A stretch of 64,000 nucleotides of DNA from the NCBI RefSeq assembly GCF_002902945.1, contig NZ_CP026101.1:806001-870000 (forward strand), read 5' to 3'. Made by a program: the position numbers and the translations under genes. Positions 7,739 through 16,376 of the stretch are shown one piece after another. How positions within the stretch are numbered: position 1 is the first letter of the stretch; each line of letters begins with the position of its first letter. Source of the stretch: Paraburkholderia caribensis. Lineage in GTDB: Bacteria; Pseudomonadota; Gammaproteobacteria; Burkholderiales; Burkholderiaceae. The notes under the pieces were generated by a model, which made no database searches, had not been told where the DNA came from, and worked only from the letters and a program-made list of their open reading frames with translations.

Positions 7739-9049
7739 ATGTTCGAAGAAACCCGCGCCAATGTTCCGCTCGCCGAGCGCCTGCGGCCCCGCACCATAGA
7801 TGATGTCATCGGGCAAAAGCATCTGCTCGGCCCGAACAAGCCGCTGCGCGTCGCGTTCGAGTCAGGCGAAGCGCACTCGATGATCCTCTGGGGCCCGCCG
7901 GGCGTCGGCAAGACCACGCTCGCGCGGCTGATGGCCGACGCGTTCGACGCACAGTTCATCGCGCTGTCGGCGGTGCTGTCGGGCGTGAAGGATATCCGCG
8001 AAGCCGTTGAAACCGCGCAGATCCATCGCGCCAACGGTCATCAGACGCTCGTGTTCGTCGACGAGGTGCATCGCTTCAACAAGAGCCAGCAAGACGCGTT
8101 CTTGCCGCACGTCGAGTCGGGGCTGTTCGTGTTTGTCGGCGCGACCACGGAAAATCCCTCGTTCGAGGTGAACAGCGCGTTGTTGTCGCGGGCCGCCGTC
8201 TACGTGCTCAAGAGCCTCGACGCCGACGAGCAGCGCGAACTGCTGGACCGCGCGCAGAAGGAACTGGGCGGCTTCACCTTTACGGACGAAGCGCGCGACG
8301 CCTTGATCGGTTCCGCGGACGGCGACGGCCGCAAGCTGCTCAACAATATGGAAATCGTCGCGCGCGCGGCGGCGCAGCAGAAAAAGACGGACATCGACGG
8401 CGAACTGCTCGCCAGCGCGCTGTCGGAAAACCTGCGCCGCTTCGATAAAGGCGGCGACGCGTTCTACGACCAGATCAGCGCCTTGCACAAGTCGGTGCGC
8501 GGCAGCAATCCAGACGGCGCGCTGTACTGGTTCTGCCGCATGCTCGACGGCGGCGCCGACGCGCGCTACCTGGCGCGGCGCATCGTGCGGATGGCGTGGG
8601 AAGACATTGGCCTTGCCGATCCGCGCGCCGCGCGCATCGCGCTCGACGCCGCCGAAACGTACGAACGCCTCGGCACGCCTGAAGGCGAACTGGCGCTTGC
8701 GCAGGCAGTGATCTATCTGGCTGTCGCGCCGAAGTCGAACGCGGGCTACAACGCCTACAACCAGGCGCGCAGCTTTGTCGGCAAGGACCAGTCGCGCGCC
8801 GTGCCCGTCCATCTGCGCAACGCGCCGACGAAATTGATGAAGGAACTCGGCTACGGCCACGAATACCGCTACGCGCACGACGAACCTGACGCCTACGCCG
8901 CGGGCGAAACGTATCTGCCCGATGGCATGCGCGATCCGAACTGGTATCAGCCGACGCCGCGCGGGCTCGAAGGCAAGATCGGCGAGAAGCTGTCGCGCCT
9001 TGCCGACCTCGATGCGCAATGGCGCAGCGAGAACCGGAAGAAAAGCTGA
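7739..9049 (+). CDS. rarA: Replication-associated recombination ATPase RarA (MgsA)
   Basis: AAA+ ATPase of 436 residues related to clamp loaders and RuvB, which acts at stalled replication forks with RecA, SSB and Holliday-junction enzymes. Walker A is GPPGVGKT (52-59), Walker B LVFVDEVH (104-111), and sensor-1 GATTENPSFEVN follows; the C-terminal half carries the MgsA tetramerisation and helical domains (YNAYNQARSFV, PVHLRNAPTKLMKELGYGHEY). The ATG at 7739 is chosen because MFEETRANVPLAERLRP is the usual family N-terminus. Length is normal. It precedes serS in the order typical of Burkholderia. Confidence 0.95.
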   Translation: MFEETRANVPLAERLRPRTIDDVIGQKHLLGPNKPLRVAFESGEAHSMILWGPPGVGKTTLARLMADAFDAQFIALSAVLSGVKDIREAVETAQIHRANGHQTLVFVDEVHRFNKSQQDAFLPHVESGLFVFVGATTENPSFEVNSALLSRAAVYVLKSLDADEQRELLDRAQKELGGFTFTDEARDALIGSADGDGRKLLNNMEIVARAAAQQKKTDIDGELLASALSENLRRFDKGGDAFYDQISALHKSVRGSNPDGALYWFCRMLDGGADARYLARRIVRMAWEDIGLADPRAARIALDAAETYERLGTPEGELALAQAVIYLAVAPKSNAGYNAYNQARSFVGKDQSRAVPVHLRNAPTKLMKELGYGHEYRYAHDEPDAYAAGETYLPDGMRDPNWYQPTPRGLEGKIGEKLSRLADLDAQWRSENRKKS

Positions 9050-9142
9050 GCCGCGCGTTGCGCCTGACCCGACAATGCCGCCGGCCAGCCGCGCCGGTGC
9101 GCTAAAATCGCCCATTCATACAACGAACTGTCGCCCCTTCCC

Positions 9143-10441
9143 ATGCTTGACATCCAGCTGCTGCGCAAAGACATCGACGGCGTCGCGAAACGCCTCGCCG
9201 ATCGCGGCTACACCCTCGACGTCGCGGCTTTCTCCGCGCTCGAAGCCGAACGCCGTGCCATCCAGACCCGTACCGAAGAGCTGCAGGCAAAGCGCAACAG
9301 TCTGTCGAAGCAGATCGGCGCGATGAAAGGGCGGGGCGAGGACACGTCGGCGGTGATGGCCGAAGTGGGCGGACTCGGCGACGAGATGAAGGCGTCGGCG
9401 GGGCAACTGGAAGACATCCAGACGCGTCTGTCCGACCTGCTGCTCGGCGTGCCGAATCTGCCGCACGAAAGCGTTCCCGTCGGCAACGACGAAGCGGGGA
9501 ACGTCGAAGTGCGCCGCTGGGGCACGCCGCGTGAGTTCGATTTCGAGGTGAAGGATCACGTCGACGTCGGCACGCCGCTCGGTCTCGATTTCGAGACGGG
9601 CGCGAAGCTGTCGGGCGCGCGCTTCACGATGTTGCGCGGACAGATCGCGCGTCTGCACCGTGCGCTTGCGCAGTTCATGATCGACACGCACACGCAGCAG
9701 CACGGCTACACGGAAATCTACACGCCGTACATCGTCAATCCTGAAATCCTGTTCGGCACGGGCCAGTTGCCCAAGTTCGCCGACGACATGTTCCGCGTCG
9801 AAAAGGGTGGTGGCGAAAACACGGTCACGCAGTATCTGATCTCGACGTCGGAAATCTCGCTGACTAACACGGTGCGCGAGAGCATCGTCGATGCAAACGA
9901 ACTGCCTATCAAGCTCACGGCGCATTCGCCGTGTTTCCGCTCGGAAGCAGGGTCGTACGGCCGCGACACGCGCGGCATGATCCGTCAGCATCAGTTCGAC
10001 AAGGTCGAGATGGTGCAGGTGGTTGCGCCGGAAACGTCGTATGACGCGCTGGAGCAGATGGTCACGCACGCGGAGACGATCCTGCAGAAGCTCGAACTGC
10101 CGTATCGCGTGATCACGCTGTGCACGGGCGACATGGGCTTCTCGGCGACGAAGACCTACGACCTCGAAGTGTGGCTGCCGGCACAGAACACCTATCGCGA
10201 GATTTCGAGCTGTTCGAACACGGAAGCGTTCCAGGCGCGCCGGATGCAGGCCCGCTTTCGCAATGCGCAGGGCAAGCCCGAGCTCGTGCATACGCTCAAC
10301 GGCTCCGGGTTGGCGGTCGGCCGGACGCTCGTCGCGGTGCTGGAGAACTTCCAGAACGCGGACGGCTCGGTAACCGTGCCGGCGGCGTTGCGGCCGTATC
10401 TGGGTGGCGTCGAACGCCTGGAAGTGAAGGCGGCAGCCTGA
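9143..10441 (+). CDS. serS: Seryl-tRNA synthetase
   Basis: Cytosolic class II aminoacyl-tRNA synthetase of 432 residues that charges tRNA-Ser. The N-terminal coiled-coil arm (about 1-105, rich in Glu, Arg and Lys: AERRAIQTRTEELQAKRNSLSKQIGAMKGRG) contacts the long variable arm of tRNA-Ser. Motif 2 is CFRSEAGSYGRDTRGMIRQHQF and motif 3 is LNGSGLAVGRTLVAVLEN. Length and start (MLDIQLLRKDIDGVAKRLADRG) are standard. A tRNA-Ser(CGA) gene, one of its substrates, follows 160 bp downstream with its own promoter. Confidence 0.97.
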   Translation: MLDIQLLRKDIDGVAKRLADRGYTLDVAAFSALEAERRAIQTRTEELQAKRNSLSKQIGAMKGRGEDTSAVMAEVGGLGDEMKASAGQLEDIQTRLSDLLLGVPNLPHESVPVGNDEAGNVEVRRWGTPREFDFEVKDHVDVGTPLGLDFETGAKLSGARFTMLRGQIARLHRALAQFMIDTHTQQHGYTEIYTPYIVNPEILFGTGQLPKFADDMFRVEKGGGENTVTQYLISTSEISLTNTVRESIVDANELPIKLTAHSPCFRSEAGSYGRDTRGMIRQHQFDKVEMVQVVAPETSYDALEQMVTHAETILQKLELPYRVITLCTGDMGFSATKTYDLEVWLPAQNTYREISSCSNTEAFQARRMQARFRNAQGKPELVHTLNGSGLAVGRTLVAVLENFQNADGSVTVPAALRPYLGGVERLEVKAAA

Positions 10442-10499
10442 GCGAAGTTGGTCTGTTCGGATCGATCCAAGTCCTCTTCAAGTTTCTGCGAAAAAGGGC

Positions 10500-10528
10500 T
10501 TGGAATTCGAAAACAGCTGTTCTATAAT
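10500..10528 (+). promoter_or_regulatory. Sigma-70 promoter for tRNA-Ser(CGA)
   Basis: TTGGAA at 10500-10505, a 17-bp spacer and a consensus TATAAT at 10523-10528, about 65 bp before the mature tRNA 5' end. Spacing and position fit a tRNA promoter well. Confidence 0.75.
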
Positions 10529-10600
10529 CTTCGTCTCACGCAAGCAGCGACCCGCTTAGTGTGACGTGACAAGACCACTTGCTGGTAAGTCAAAGAATCT

Positions 10601-10691
10601 GGAAAGGTGGCAGAGTGGTCGAATGCGCCGGACTCGAAATCCGGTGTACAGTTATGCTGTACCGTGGGTTCGAATCCCACCCTTTCCGCCA
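10601..10691 (+). tRNA. tRNA-Ser, anticodon CGA
   Basis: A 91-nt class II tRNA with the 3' CCA encoded. The acceptor stem pairs GGAAAGG (10601-10607) with CCTTTCC (10681-10687). The anticodon stem CCGGA/TCCGG encloses loop CTCGAAA, giving anticodon CGA at 10635-10637, which reads UCG. A long variable arm (TGTACAG..CTGTACC region) and the T-loop TTCGAATC are present. Confidence 0.96.
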
Positions 10692-10701
10692 GATGCAAAG
10701 C

Positions 10702-10727
10702 AAAACAGGCCCTTCGGGGCCTGTTTT
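10702..10727 (+). terminator. Rho-independent terminator after tRNA-Ser
   Basis: AAAACAGGCCC (10702-10712), a TTCG tetraloop, and GGGCCTGTTTT (10717-10727): a perfect 11-bp stem ending in Ts, 10 bp after the tRNA. Confidence 0.9.
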
Positions 10728-10980
10728 CGTTTGGGCGGTTCTTTTAAGAGCCGGTATCGTCAATAGGCGAAGCGGGGCGTCGCAATTTACAACGCGTTCG
10801 CGCTACGCACACGTCTTTGCGCTTCGTCTTTTGCACGGGTGCATTGGCGCATGTTCTCCCGCGCATGGAGCGTCGCTCAAGCGTCGCGGGCGTCTGACTA
10901 CTCTCCAACCCTTGCCCGCCGTTCCATTGGTATGGTTGTTGCGCCGTATGGACCATCTGTCAACCATGATGGAGTCCACA

Positions 10981-11211
10981 ATGACGAACCCCAAGGCAGA
11001 AGAGACCACCGAGCCGAGAGACCCGGCCGAAATTCCGCCGAACGAACTCAACAAGCCGATCGGCGATGCAATTCCCACACCCATCGAGCCAGGCCTCGAT
11101 CAGCCATTGCCAGAAAAGCCAAAGACAGACGATACGAATCCGGCCGAGCCGATAGGCGACGACGACCCGCCGCCGGGCGTTCCGCCGCCAGGCTCGTCCG
11201 ATTTTGCCTGA
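10981..11211 (+). CDS. Small proline/acid-rich hypothetical protein
   Basis: A 76-residue protein rich in Pro, Glu and Asp with no signal peptide or membrane segment, probably intrinsically disordered. It has a loose internal repeat: LNKPIGDAIPTPIEPG and ..PAEPIGDDDPPPGVPPPG. The ATG at 10981 is chosen because GGAG lies 6 bases upstream; an in-frame ATG pair at 10966 and 10969 has no better ribosome-binding site. I do not recognise a function. Codon usage matches the neighbouring genes, which supports it being real. Confidence 0.55.
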   Translation: MTNPKAEETTEPRDPAEIPPNELNKPIGDAIPTPIEPGLDQPLPEKPKTDDTNPAEPIGDDDPPPGVPPPGSSDFA

Positions 11212-11752
11212 GCGCCAGGCGCGACGTCAGATCCCAAAGCAGCCCGAGATAATTAAATACACCTAGGATTATTTCGGGTTGCGCATCAAACCCTGCCATT
11301 AAAACGCTTGCTTCAATAAGCATTGCCCGACAAGGCCAATGCGAAAACTGACGACTGCAAGTAGTTTTTCGTTAATGACCGCCGTGAAGCTTTACTAAGC
11401 CTTACTTTCTGCCTAGGATGAAGTTGCATTTTTTTCCTCCTGTTGATGCGGAAGAGTGAAGAATCGACCGCGATAATTAACGAAAAAATGATATTGAATA
11501 TTCGCAGTCCATATGAAGATTCCATTGTTTTATCAACGGCGATTACATTGCCTTTTGTTTGCAGCACATCATTAAGCTCGTCGGTCGACGAGATGCATCA
11601 CAACAAGACGTTGTCACGGTTTCATGCGTAGAGGCAGAGGCGTCGCGCGCCCGATTCGCGCGCCGTCGCCCGGTTGCGTTGCTAACAACAATGAAGGCGC
11701 GCGCACGTGGTCGTCGCGGTTCGAGTGCGAACGTCTTGAGGAACGGTAAGCC
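11212..11752. other. A/T-rich intergenic region upstream of the sensor kinase
   Basis: 541 bp without a credible gene. It is clearly more A/T-rich than the flanking DNA. The octamer CCTAGGAT, which has a palindromic core, occurs twice at 11262-11269 and 11412-11419. No promoter could be fixed with confidence; the kinase promoter presumably lies here. Confidence 0.5.
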
Positions 11753-13083
11753 ATGCACATCGCTATTTCTGCTTTGACAGTCGCGGTGGCTGCAATCGTT
11801 GTCTGGTGGTCGCTGCATCCGCGCCGTATCGCGCCGCAGCGCGCAGGGACATTCGTGCATATGCGCAACGGCGCGTCAGCATCGACGATGCTCCATCGCG
11901 TGACGAATCAGATTGCGCGCAGCAGAACCTTGCAAGGCGCAGGCGCTTTTTTCAGTTTTGTGCGTCCGCGGCCCGGCGCGACGAACGAGCTAGCCGAAAT
12001 CATCGAATGCCTGCCCGTGGCGTCTGTCGTGTTCGACGAACATGGCGTGATCGTCCTCGCCAACGCGCAGGCCGAACGTCTCTTCGACTACCCGCGCGGC
12101 GTGCTGGCAGGCGCATGTGTCGGCCTCGTTGCGCCGGCGCTTTCGCACGAGCACCGCGCGGGCGCCGCGCACCCGGGCCGTTCGGCCGGAACGAGCACGC
12201 GCAGTCTGCGCGCCCGCCGCCGTGACGGCAGCGAGTTTTCCGCCGAAATCGCCGCCAGCGCGATCCGTTATGAAGGGCGCATCGCGACTGTCGCGTTCAT
12301 CACCGACATGACGGAGCGCTTCGAACTCGAACGCAATCGGCGCGAGCTGGCGCATCTGACGCGCATATCGACGATGGGCGAGCTCGCCGCATCGCTCGCG
12401 CACGAACTGAACCAGCCGCTGACGGCGATCCTCAGCAACGGCCAGGCCGCGCAGCGGTTCATGGACCAGGCGCCGATCGACCTTGCCGAAGTGCGCGACA
12501 TTCTGAAGGACATCGTCGATGACAGCGGCCGCGCAAGCGAAGTGATCCGCCGGATGCGCGCCTTCGTGAAAAAGGAAGAGCAGCAGCAACTGGCGAATCT
12601 CGATGTCGGCGGACTGCTGCGCGACGTCGCGCTCCTCGTGCATGGCGATGCCGTCGCGCGGGGCATCCACGTGTCGCACGTGATCGACGATGGCTTGCCG
12701 CCCGTGCGCGGGGACAAGGTGCAACTGCAGCAGGTACTACTCAACCTGCTGCTCAACGCGTTCGATGCCGTCAGCGAGTGCGGCGCGTCCGACCGCGTGG
12801 TGGCGCTCTTTGCGCGACCCGACGGCGAAGGCGGGTGCGCATCGCCGTGCGCGACCGCGGACACGGGCAGACGGCGGACAAGCTCGAATGCATCTTCAAG
12901 CCGTTCGTCACGTCGAAGCCGCAAGGCCTGGGCCTCGGGCTGTCGATCAGCCGCTCGATCGTGCAGATACACGGCGGCCGCCTGTGGGCCGAGAACAATT
13001 TCGACCAGGGCATGACGTTCTATGTTGCGCTGCCCGCATCGCGCGATGCGAGTAACGCTGGCGTGGCGCAGGCGGCGTCATGA
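11753..13083 (+). pseudogene. PAS-domain sensor histidine kinase (FixL-like), frameshifted in the ATPase domain
   Basis: An inner-membrane sensor kinase that should phosphorylate the overlapping FixJ-like regulator. It has one N-terminal hydrophobic segment (1-20), a PAS domain (about 78-190), the HisKA helix with phospho-acceptor His217 in SLAHELNQPL, and the N box with Asn335 in LNLLLNAFDAVS. After residue 361, at the GGG of 12833-12835, the reading frame is lost and runs in non-homologous sequence to 13015. The G2 region (FKPFVTSKPQGLGLGLSISRSIVQIHGG) continues in the -1 frame to a TGA at 13081-13083, which overlaps the next start as ATGA. One missing base explains this. It may be a true mutation or a sequence error. 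Confidence 0.8.
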
Positions 13084-13721
13084 GCGAAGCGGCCGCACTC
13101 GTCTACGTCGTCGACGACGACCCGTCCGTGCGCCGCGCGCTCACGCGGCTCGTCAGGTCGGCAGGTCATGAGGTCGAGGCGTATGGCTCGGCGCGCGAAT
13201 TCCTCGGGCATGCGTGTGGCGAGCGCACGCCCGCTTGCGTGGTGCTCGACGTGCAATTGCCCGATCTGAGCGGACTCGAGTTGCAGCGCGAGCTCGACGC
13301 CCGTCTGCCTATCGTCTTTCTGACAGGCCACGGCGACATCGCGATGACGGTCGGCGCGATCAAGGCCGGCGCGACCGATTTCCTCACCAAGCCTGTTCGC
13401 GACGACGACCTGTTGCGCGCGATCGACCTGGCGCTGGCGCGTTCCGTCGAGGTGTCGAAGTCGATCCACGAACTGGAAGAATTGCGCAGCCGCGTCGGGC
13501 GCCTGACGGTGCGCGAGCGCGAAGTGATGAATCTCGTCGTGCTCGGCCGCCTGAACAAGCAAGTGGCCTGCGAACTCGGTACGGTCGAGAAAACCGTCAA
13601 GGCGCATCGCGCGCGCGTGATGCAGAAGATGGAAGTGAGTTCGCTCGCAGAACTGGTGCGCATCGCCGACAAGGTGGCCGTCACCACCCCCCCCACCACG
13701 CCCGCACGGCGAACCATTTAG
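13080..13721 (+). CDS. Two-component response regulator, FixJ/NarL type with LuxR HTH
   Basis: A 213-residue cytosolic regulator. The receiver domain (about 6-122) has the acidic pair VDDD near 11-14, phospho-acceptor Asp57 in VVLDVQLP, the conserved Thr in FLTGHGD and Lys in FLTKPVR. The C-terminal LuxR HTH (about 145-200: LTVREREVMNLVVLGRLNKQVACELGTVEKTVKAHRARVMQKM) is of the FixJ type. The start overlaps the kinase stop in the alternative frame by 4 bp (ATGA), so the pair was translationally coupled. Likely targets are promoters carrying the nearby GGACC-AA-GGTCC dyads, which is an inference from position only. Confidence 0.88.
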   Translation: MSEAAALVYVVDDDPSVRRALTRLVRSAGHEVEAYGSAREFLGHACGERTPACVVLDVQLPDLSGLELQRELDARLPIVFLTGHGDIAMTVGAIKAGATDFLTKPVRDDDLLRAIDLALARSVEVSKSIHELEELRSRVGRLTVREREVMNLVVLGRLNKQVACELGTVEKTVKAHRARVMQKMEVSSLAELVRIADKVAVTTPPTTPARRTI

Positions 13722-13782
13722 CCGAGCCGCTGCCAGCCGATTCCTCCGCCGCTGCGCGCAAGCCGGCCTCTGGCCGGATACG

Positions 13783-13794
13783 GGACCAAGGTCC
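13783..13794. promoter_or_regulatory. Inverted repeat GGACC-AA-GGTCC, candidate operator 1
   Basis: GGACCAAGGTCC at 13783-13794, followed by AA, about 90 bp upstream of the receiver-only gene. The same dyad recurs in a longer form at 14354-14371. Two occurrences within 600 bp flanking a response-regulator locus suggest a transcription-factor site. Confidence 0.55.
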
Positions 13795-13884
13795 AATACC
13801 ACCGACGCCCGCAGTCTCATAGTCTATTGCTGAGACGTCCGCGCACCGTTTGCGTGGGCGTCGCGGCTCAATGGGCTAATCAGA

Positions 13885-14271
13885 ATGGGCACAGACAAAC
13901 CATTCGTCGTCGTGGTTGACGACGATGCGTCGGTGGGCAGGGCGATCAGACGTCTGTTGCGCTCCGTCGGGATCGCAGCCGATACGTACACGAGTGGCGA
14001 CGAGTTTCTCGATGTGCTGTCGGCCACGCCTTCGTATCATCCCGACTGCGCGATCCTCGACGTGCAGATGCCCGGCGCCAACGGGATCGAGGTGCAGCGC
14101 CGACTGGCCGGCAGCGCCGTGCCCGTCATTTTCATCACCGCCCACGACGATGCCGGCGTGCGCGAAGCCGCGCTCGCGGCGGGCGCAAAGGCCTATCTGC
14201 GCAAGCCCTTCAACGATGTGCTCTTCATCAGGACAGTGTGCGCCGTGCTCGGCATCGCTGCGCCACTATGA
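13885..14271 (+). CDS. Single-domain response regulator (receiver only)
   Basis: A 128-residue stand-alone receiver domain with all phosphorylation residues: acidic VDDD near 11-14, Asp59 in AILDVQMPG, Thr in FITAHDD and Lys in YLRKPF. It has no output domain, so it probably works as a phosphate sink or relay, as single-domain receivers do beside FixL/FixJ-like pairs. It follows the LuxR-type regulator after 163 bp that include a GGACC dyad. No convincing Shine-Dalgarno precedes ATG 13885. Confidence 0.85.
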   Translation: MGTDKPFVVVVDDDASVGRAIRRLLRSVGIAADTYTSGDEFLDVLSATPSYHPDCAILDVQMPGANGIEVQRRLAGSAVPVIFITAHDDAGVREAALAAGAKAYLRKPFNDVLFIRTVCAVLGIAAPL

Positions 14272-14353
14272 CGCAACGGCCGCTAGCCAGCAGGACAGTC
14301 TGGCATGGGAGCGAGCCCATGTGCTTGCGCAAGATCATTGCCCCGAATGGCTT

Positions 14354-14371
14354 ATTGGACCAAGGTCCAAT
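14354..14371. promoter_or_regulatory. Inverted repeat ATTGGACC-AA-GGTCCAAT, candidate operator 2
   Basis: An 18-bp element with perfect 8-bp arms and an AA centre, 139 bp upstream of the glycine-zipper gene and the efflux/Pqi operon. It contains the same 12-bp core as 13783-13794. The arms suit a dimeric LuxR-type regulator. No confident -35/-10 pair was assigned beside it. Confidence 0.6.
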
Positions 14372-14509
14372 TGTTTTCGACCTGGCTGGATTCCACACTG
14401 GACGCATCAGCCTCACCAGGCCGGGTGACGCGCATCTGGATTTGTCCGCCGCGCGATGCGCGCAATAAGAGCGCGACGGACGCAACCGTATCGCTTGGGA
14501 AGATTCATC

Positions 14510-14989
14510 ATGAAACAAGCCTTTAGAAAGACGCTGATATTCGCTACGACGCTGCTGCTCGCCGATGCCGCAACGGCACAACAACCCATCTTCTATCCCG
14601 CCAAGGGACAAAGCCAGCAGAAGCAGTCTGACGACACGGCGCAGTGCCACAACTGGGCGACGCAGAACACGGGCGTCAATCCTGCCGCGCTCGCGCAGAA
14701 CGCCGCGAATCAGCCGCCGCCGCCGGGACCGTCGGGACAGCGCCTGGGTGGCGCGGCACGCGGTGCAGCGGGCGGCGCGGCAATCGGCGCGATCGCGGGC
14801 GACGCGGGCAAAGGCGCGGCGGCGGGCGCGATCGCGGGCACGATGGCGGGCGGCGCGCGGCAACGCCGTCAGGCTGCCGCTGCTCAGGAGCAGCAGCAGG
14901 CCACGCAGCAGCAGGCATCGCAGCAGATGGCTACGTGGAACCGCGCCGTCGCTGCCTGCATGACGGGACGCGGCTATACGGCGCAATGA
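14510..14989 (+). CDS. Glycine-zipper envelope protein
   Basis: A 159-residue exported protein. Residues 1-23 form a signal peptide ending ADAATA. The mature part has a Cys-containing segment (QCHNWATQNTGVNPAAL), a glycine zipper at about 79-118 (GAARGAAGGAAIGAIAGDAGKGAAAGAIAG), a Gln/Ala-rich stretch and a C-terminal AACMTGRGY motif with a second Cys. Glycine-zipper proteins sit in or at the outer membrane. It lies 25 bp before the adaptor gene of the RND operon and is probably co-transcribed with it. ATG 14510 is preferred because it directly begins a normal signal peptide. Confidence 0.75.
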   Translation: MKQAFRKTLIFATTLLLADAATAQQPIFYPAKGQSQQKQSDDTAQCHNWATQNTGVNPAALAQNAANQPPPPGPSGQRLGGAARGAAGGAAIGAIAGDAGKGAAAGAIAGTMAGGARQRRQAAAAQEQQQATQQQASQQMATWNRAVAACMTGRGYTAQ

Positions 14990-15014
14990 CATGGCGATCG
15001 AACGGAGCCGCGCG

Positions 15015-16325
15015 ATGAATTGTCGATCGTACGTGGGCATGTCCGGGGCGGGTCCGGCTGCCATGCCGCATAGGGGCCGCGCTGTGTCGCGGGCGTCACG
15101 CTGGCCGCTGGTGGCGGCGCTCGCATCCGCGCTGTGCCTCACCGCCTGCAAAAAAGCCCCCACCGAGCCCCCACGCCCGACCATCGAGGTCACCGTCGTG
15201 ACGGTGCATCAGCAGGAAACCCCCGTCGACTTCGAGTTCACCGCGCAGACACAAAGCTCGCGCGAGGTGGAAATCCGCGCCCGCGTGGACGGTTTTCTCG
15301 AGCGGCGCATGTACACGGAAGGCTCGCTGGTCAAGGAAGGCCAGGTGCTGTTCGTGATGGACAAGAAGCCGTTCGAGGCCGCGCTGCAGTCGGCCAAGGG
15401 CGCGCTCGCGCAGCAGCAGGCGCGCCTGCTAGTCACCAAGCAGAACCTCGCCCGCGTGATTCCGCTGGCCGCGCAGAACGCGTTGAGCAAGAAAGACCTC
15501 GACGATGCCACGGGCAACGAGAAGCAGGCCGAAGCCGCCGTGATCGCCGCGCAGGGCGAGGTGCGCACGGCCGAGCTGAACCTGAGCTACTGCACGATCA
15601 GTTCGCCCCTCAAGGGCCTCTCCAGCTTCGCGCGCGTGCAGGACGGCAGCTATGTGACGCCGAACCAGTCGGGCCTGCTCACCTACGTCTACCAGCTCGA
15701 CCCGATGTGGGTGAACTTCAGCATCTCCGAGAACGAACTGCTGGGCTACCGCGACCAGATCGCGAAGGGCCTGCTGCGCTTTCCGGCCAACAACCAGTTC
15801 GACGTGACGATCATCGAGGCCGACGGCTCGGTCTATCCGCAGCAGGGCCGCATCGACTTCGCGAACCCCGCGTTCAACCAGCAGACGGGCACCTTCCTCG
15901 TGCGCGCGGTGTTCGCCAATCCGAAGGGCACGCTCAAGCCGGGCCAGTTCGTGCGCGCGAAGGTCTCGGGGGCGGTGCGGCCCAATGCGGTGCTGGTGCC
16001 GCAGCGCGCCGTGCTGCAGGGCGCGAAGAGCCACTTCGTGTGGGTGCTCGACCAGGACTCGAAGCCGCATCAGCGCGTGGTCGACGTCGGCGACTGGCAC
16101 GGCGACGACTGGTTCGTCAACGAAGGGCTGAAGGCGGGCGAGCGCGTGGTGGTCGATGGCGCGATCCGTGTGTCGTCGGATGCGCACATCAAGGTGGTGA
16201 GCGCGGCGCCGGGTGCGCCGGGCACGCCTGGCACGCCCGCCTCCGCGCCACCCGCAGCGAGCGCCGCCGCCGCGTCCGCACCGGCCGCGACATTGGCGCA
16301 GACGCAGCCGCGCCCCAGCCCATGA
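15015..16325 (+). CDS. RND efflux periplasmic adaptor (membrane fusion lipoprotein)
   Basis: A 436-residue HlyD/AcrA-type adaptor that links the inner-membrane pump to the outer-membrane channel. It has a lipobox LTAC with Cys45, a lipoyl half-motif (FTAQTQSSREVEIRARVDGFLERRMYTEGSLVKEGQVLF), an alpha-hairpin rich in Gln and Ala, the second lipoyl half, and beta-barrel domains (VDVGDWHGDDWFVNEGLKAGERVVVDGA). The C-terminus is low-complexity Ala/Pro. ATG 15015 is chosen for GGAG at 15004-15007; ATG 15063 would give a more ordinary lipoprotein signal length. The substrate is not deducible. Confidence 0.9.
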   Translation: MNCRSYVGMSGAGPAAMPHRGRAVSRASRWPLVAALASALCLTACKKAPTEPPRPTIEVTVVTVHQQETPVDFEFTAQTQSSREVEIRARVDGFLERRMYTEGSLVKEGQVLFVMDKKPFEAALQSAKGALAQQQARLLVTKQNLARVIPLAAQNALSKKDLDDATGNEKQAEAAVIAAQGEVRTAELNLSYCTISSPLKGLSSFARVQDGSYVTPNQSGLLTYVYQLDPMWVNFSISENELLGYRDQIAKGLLRFPANNQFDVTIIEADGSVYPQQGRIDFANPAFNQQTGTFLVRAVFANPKGTLKPGQFVRAKVSGAVRPNAVLVPQRAVLQGAKSHFVWVLDQDSKPHQRVVDVGDWHGDDWFVNEGLKAGERVVVDGAIRVSSDAHIKVVSAAPGAPGTPGTPASAPPAASAAAASAPAATLAQTQPRPSP

Positions 16326-16376
16326 CCGCCCCGACGACCCGATGACGACCGACGCCATCCGGCGCACCCCGACCCG

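Noticed and set aside
10566..10766. A 66-residue frame reading through tRNA-Ser
   Set aside because: It is translation of a tRNA gene and its terminator, not a protein. The same holds for a leftward frame at 35798-36343.
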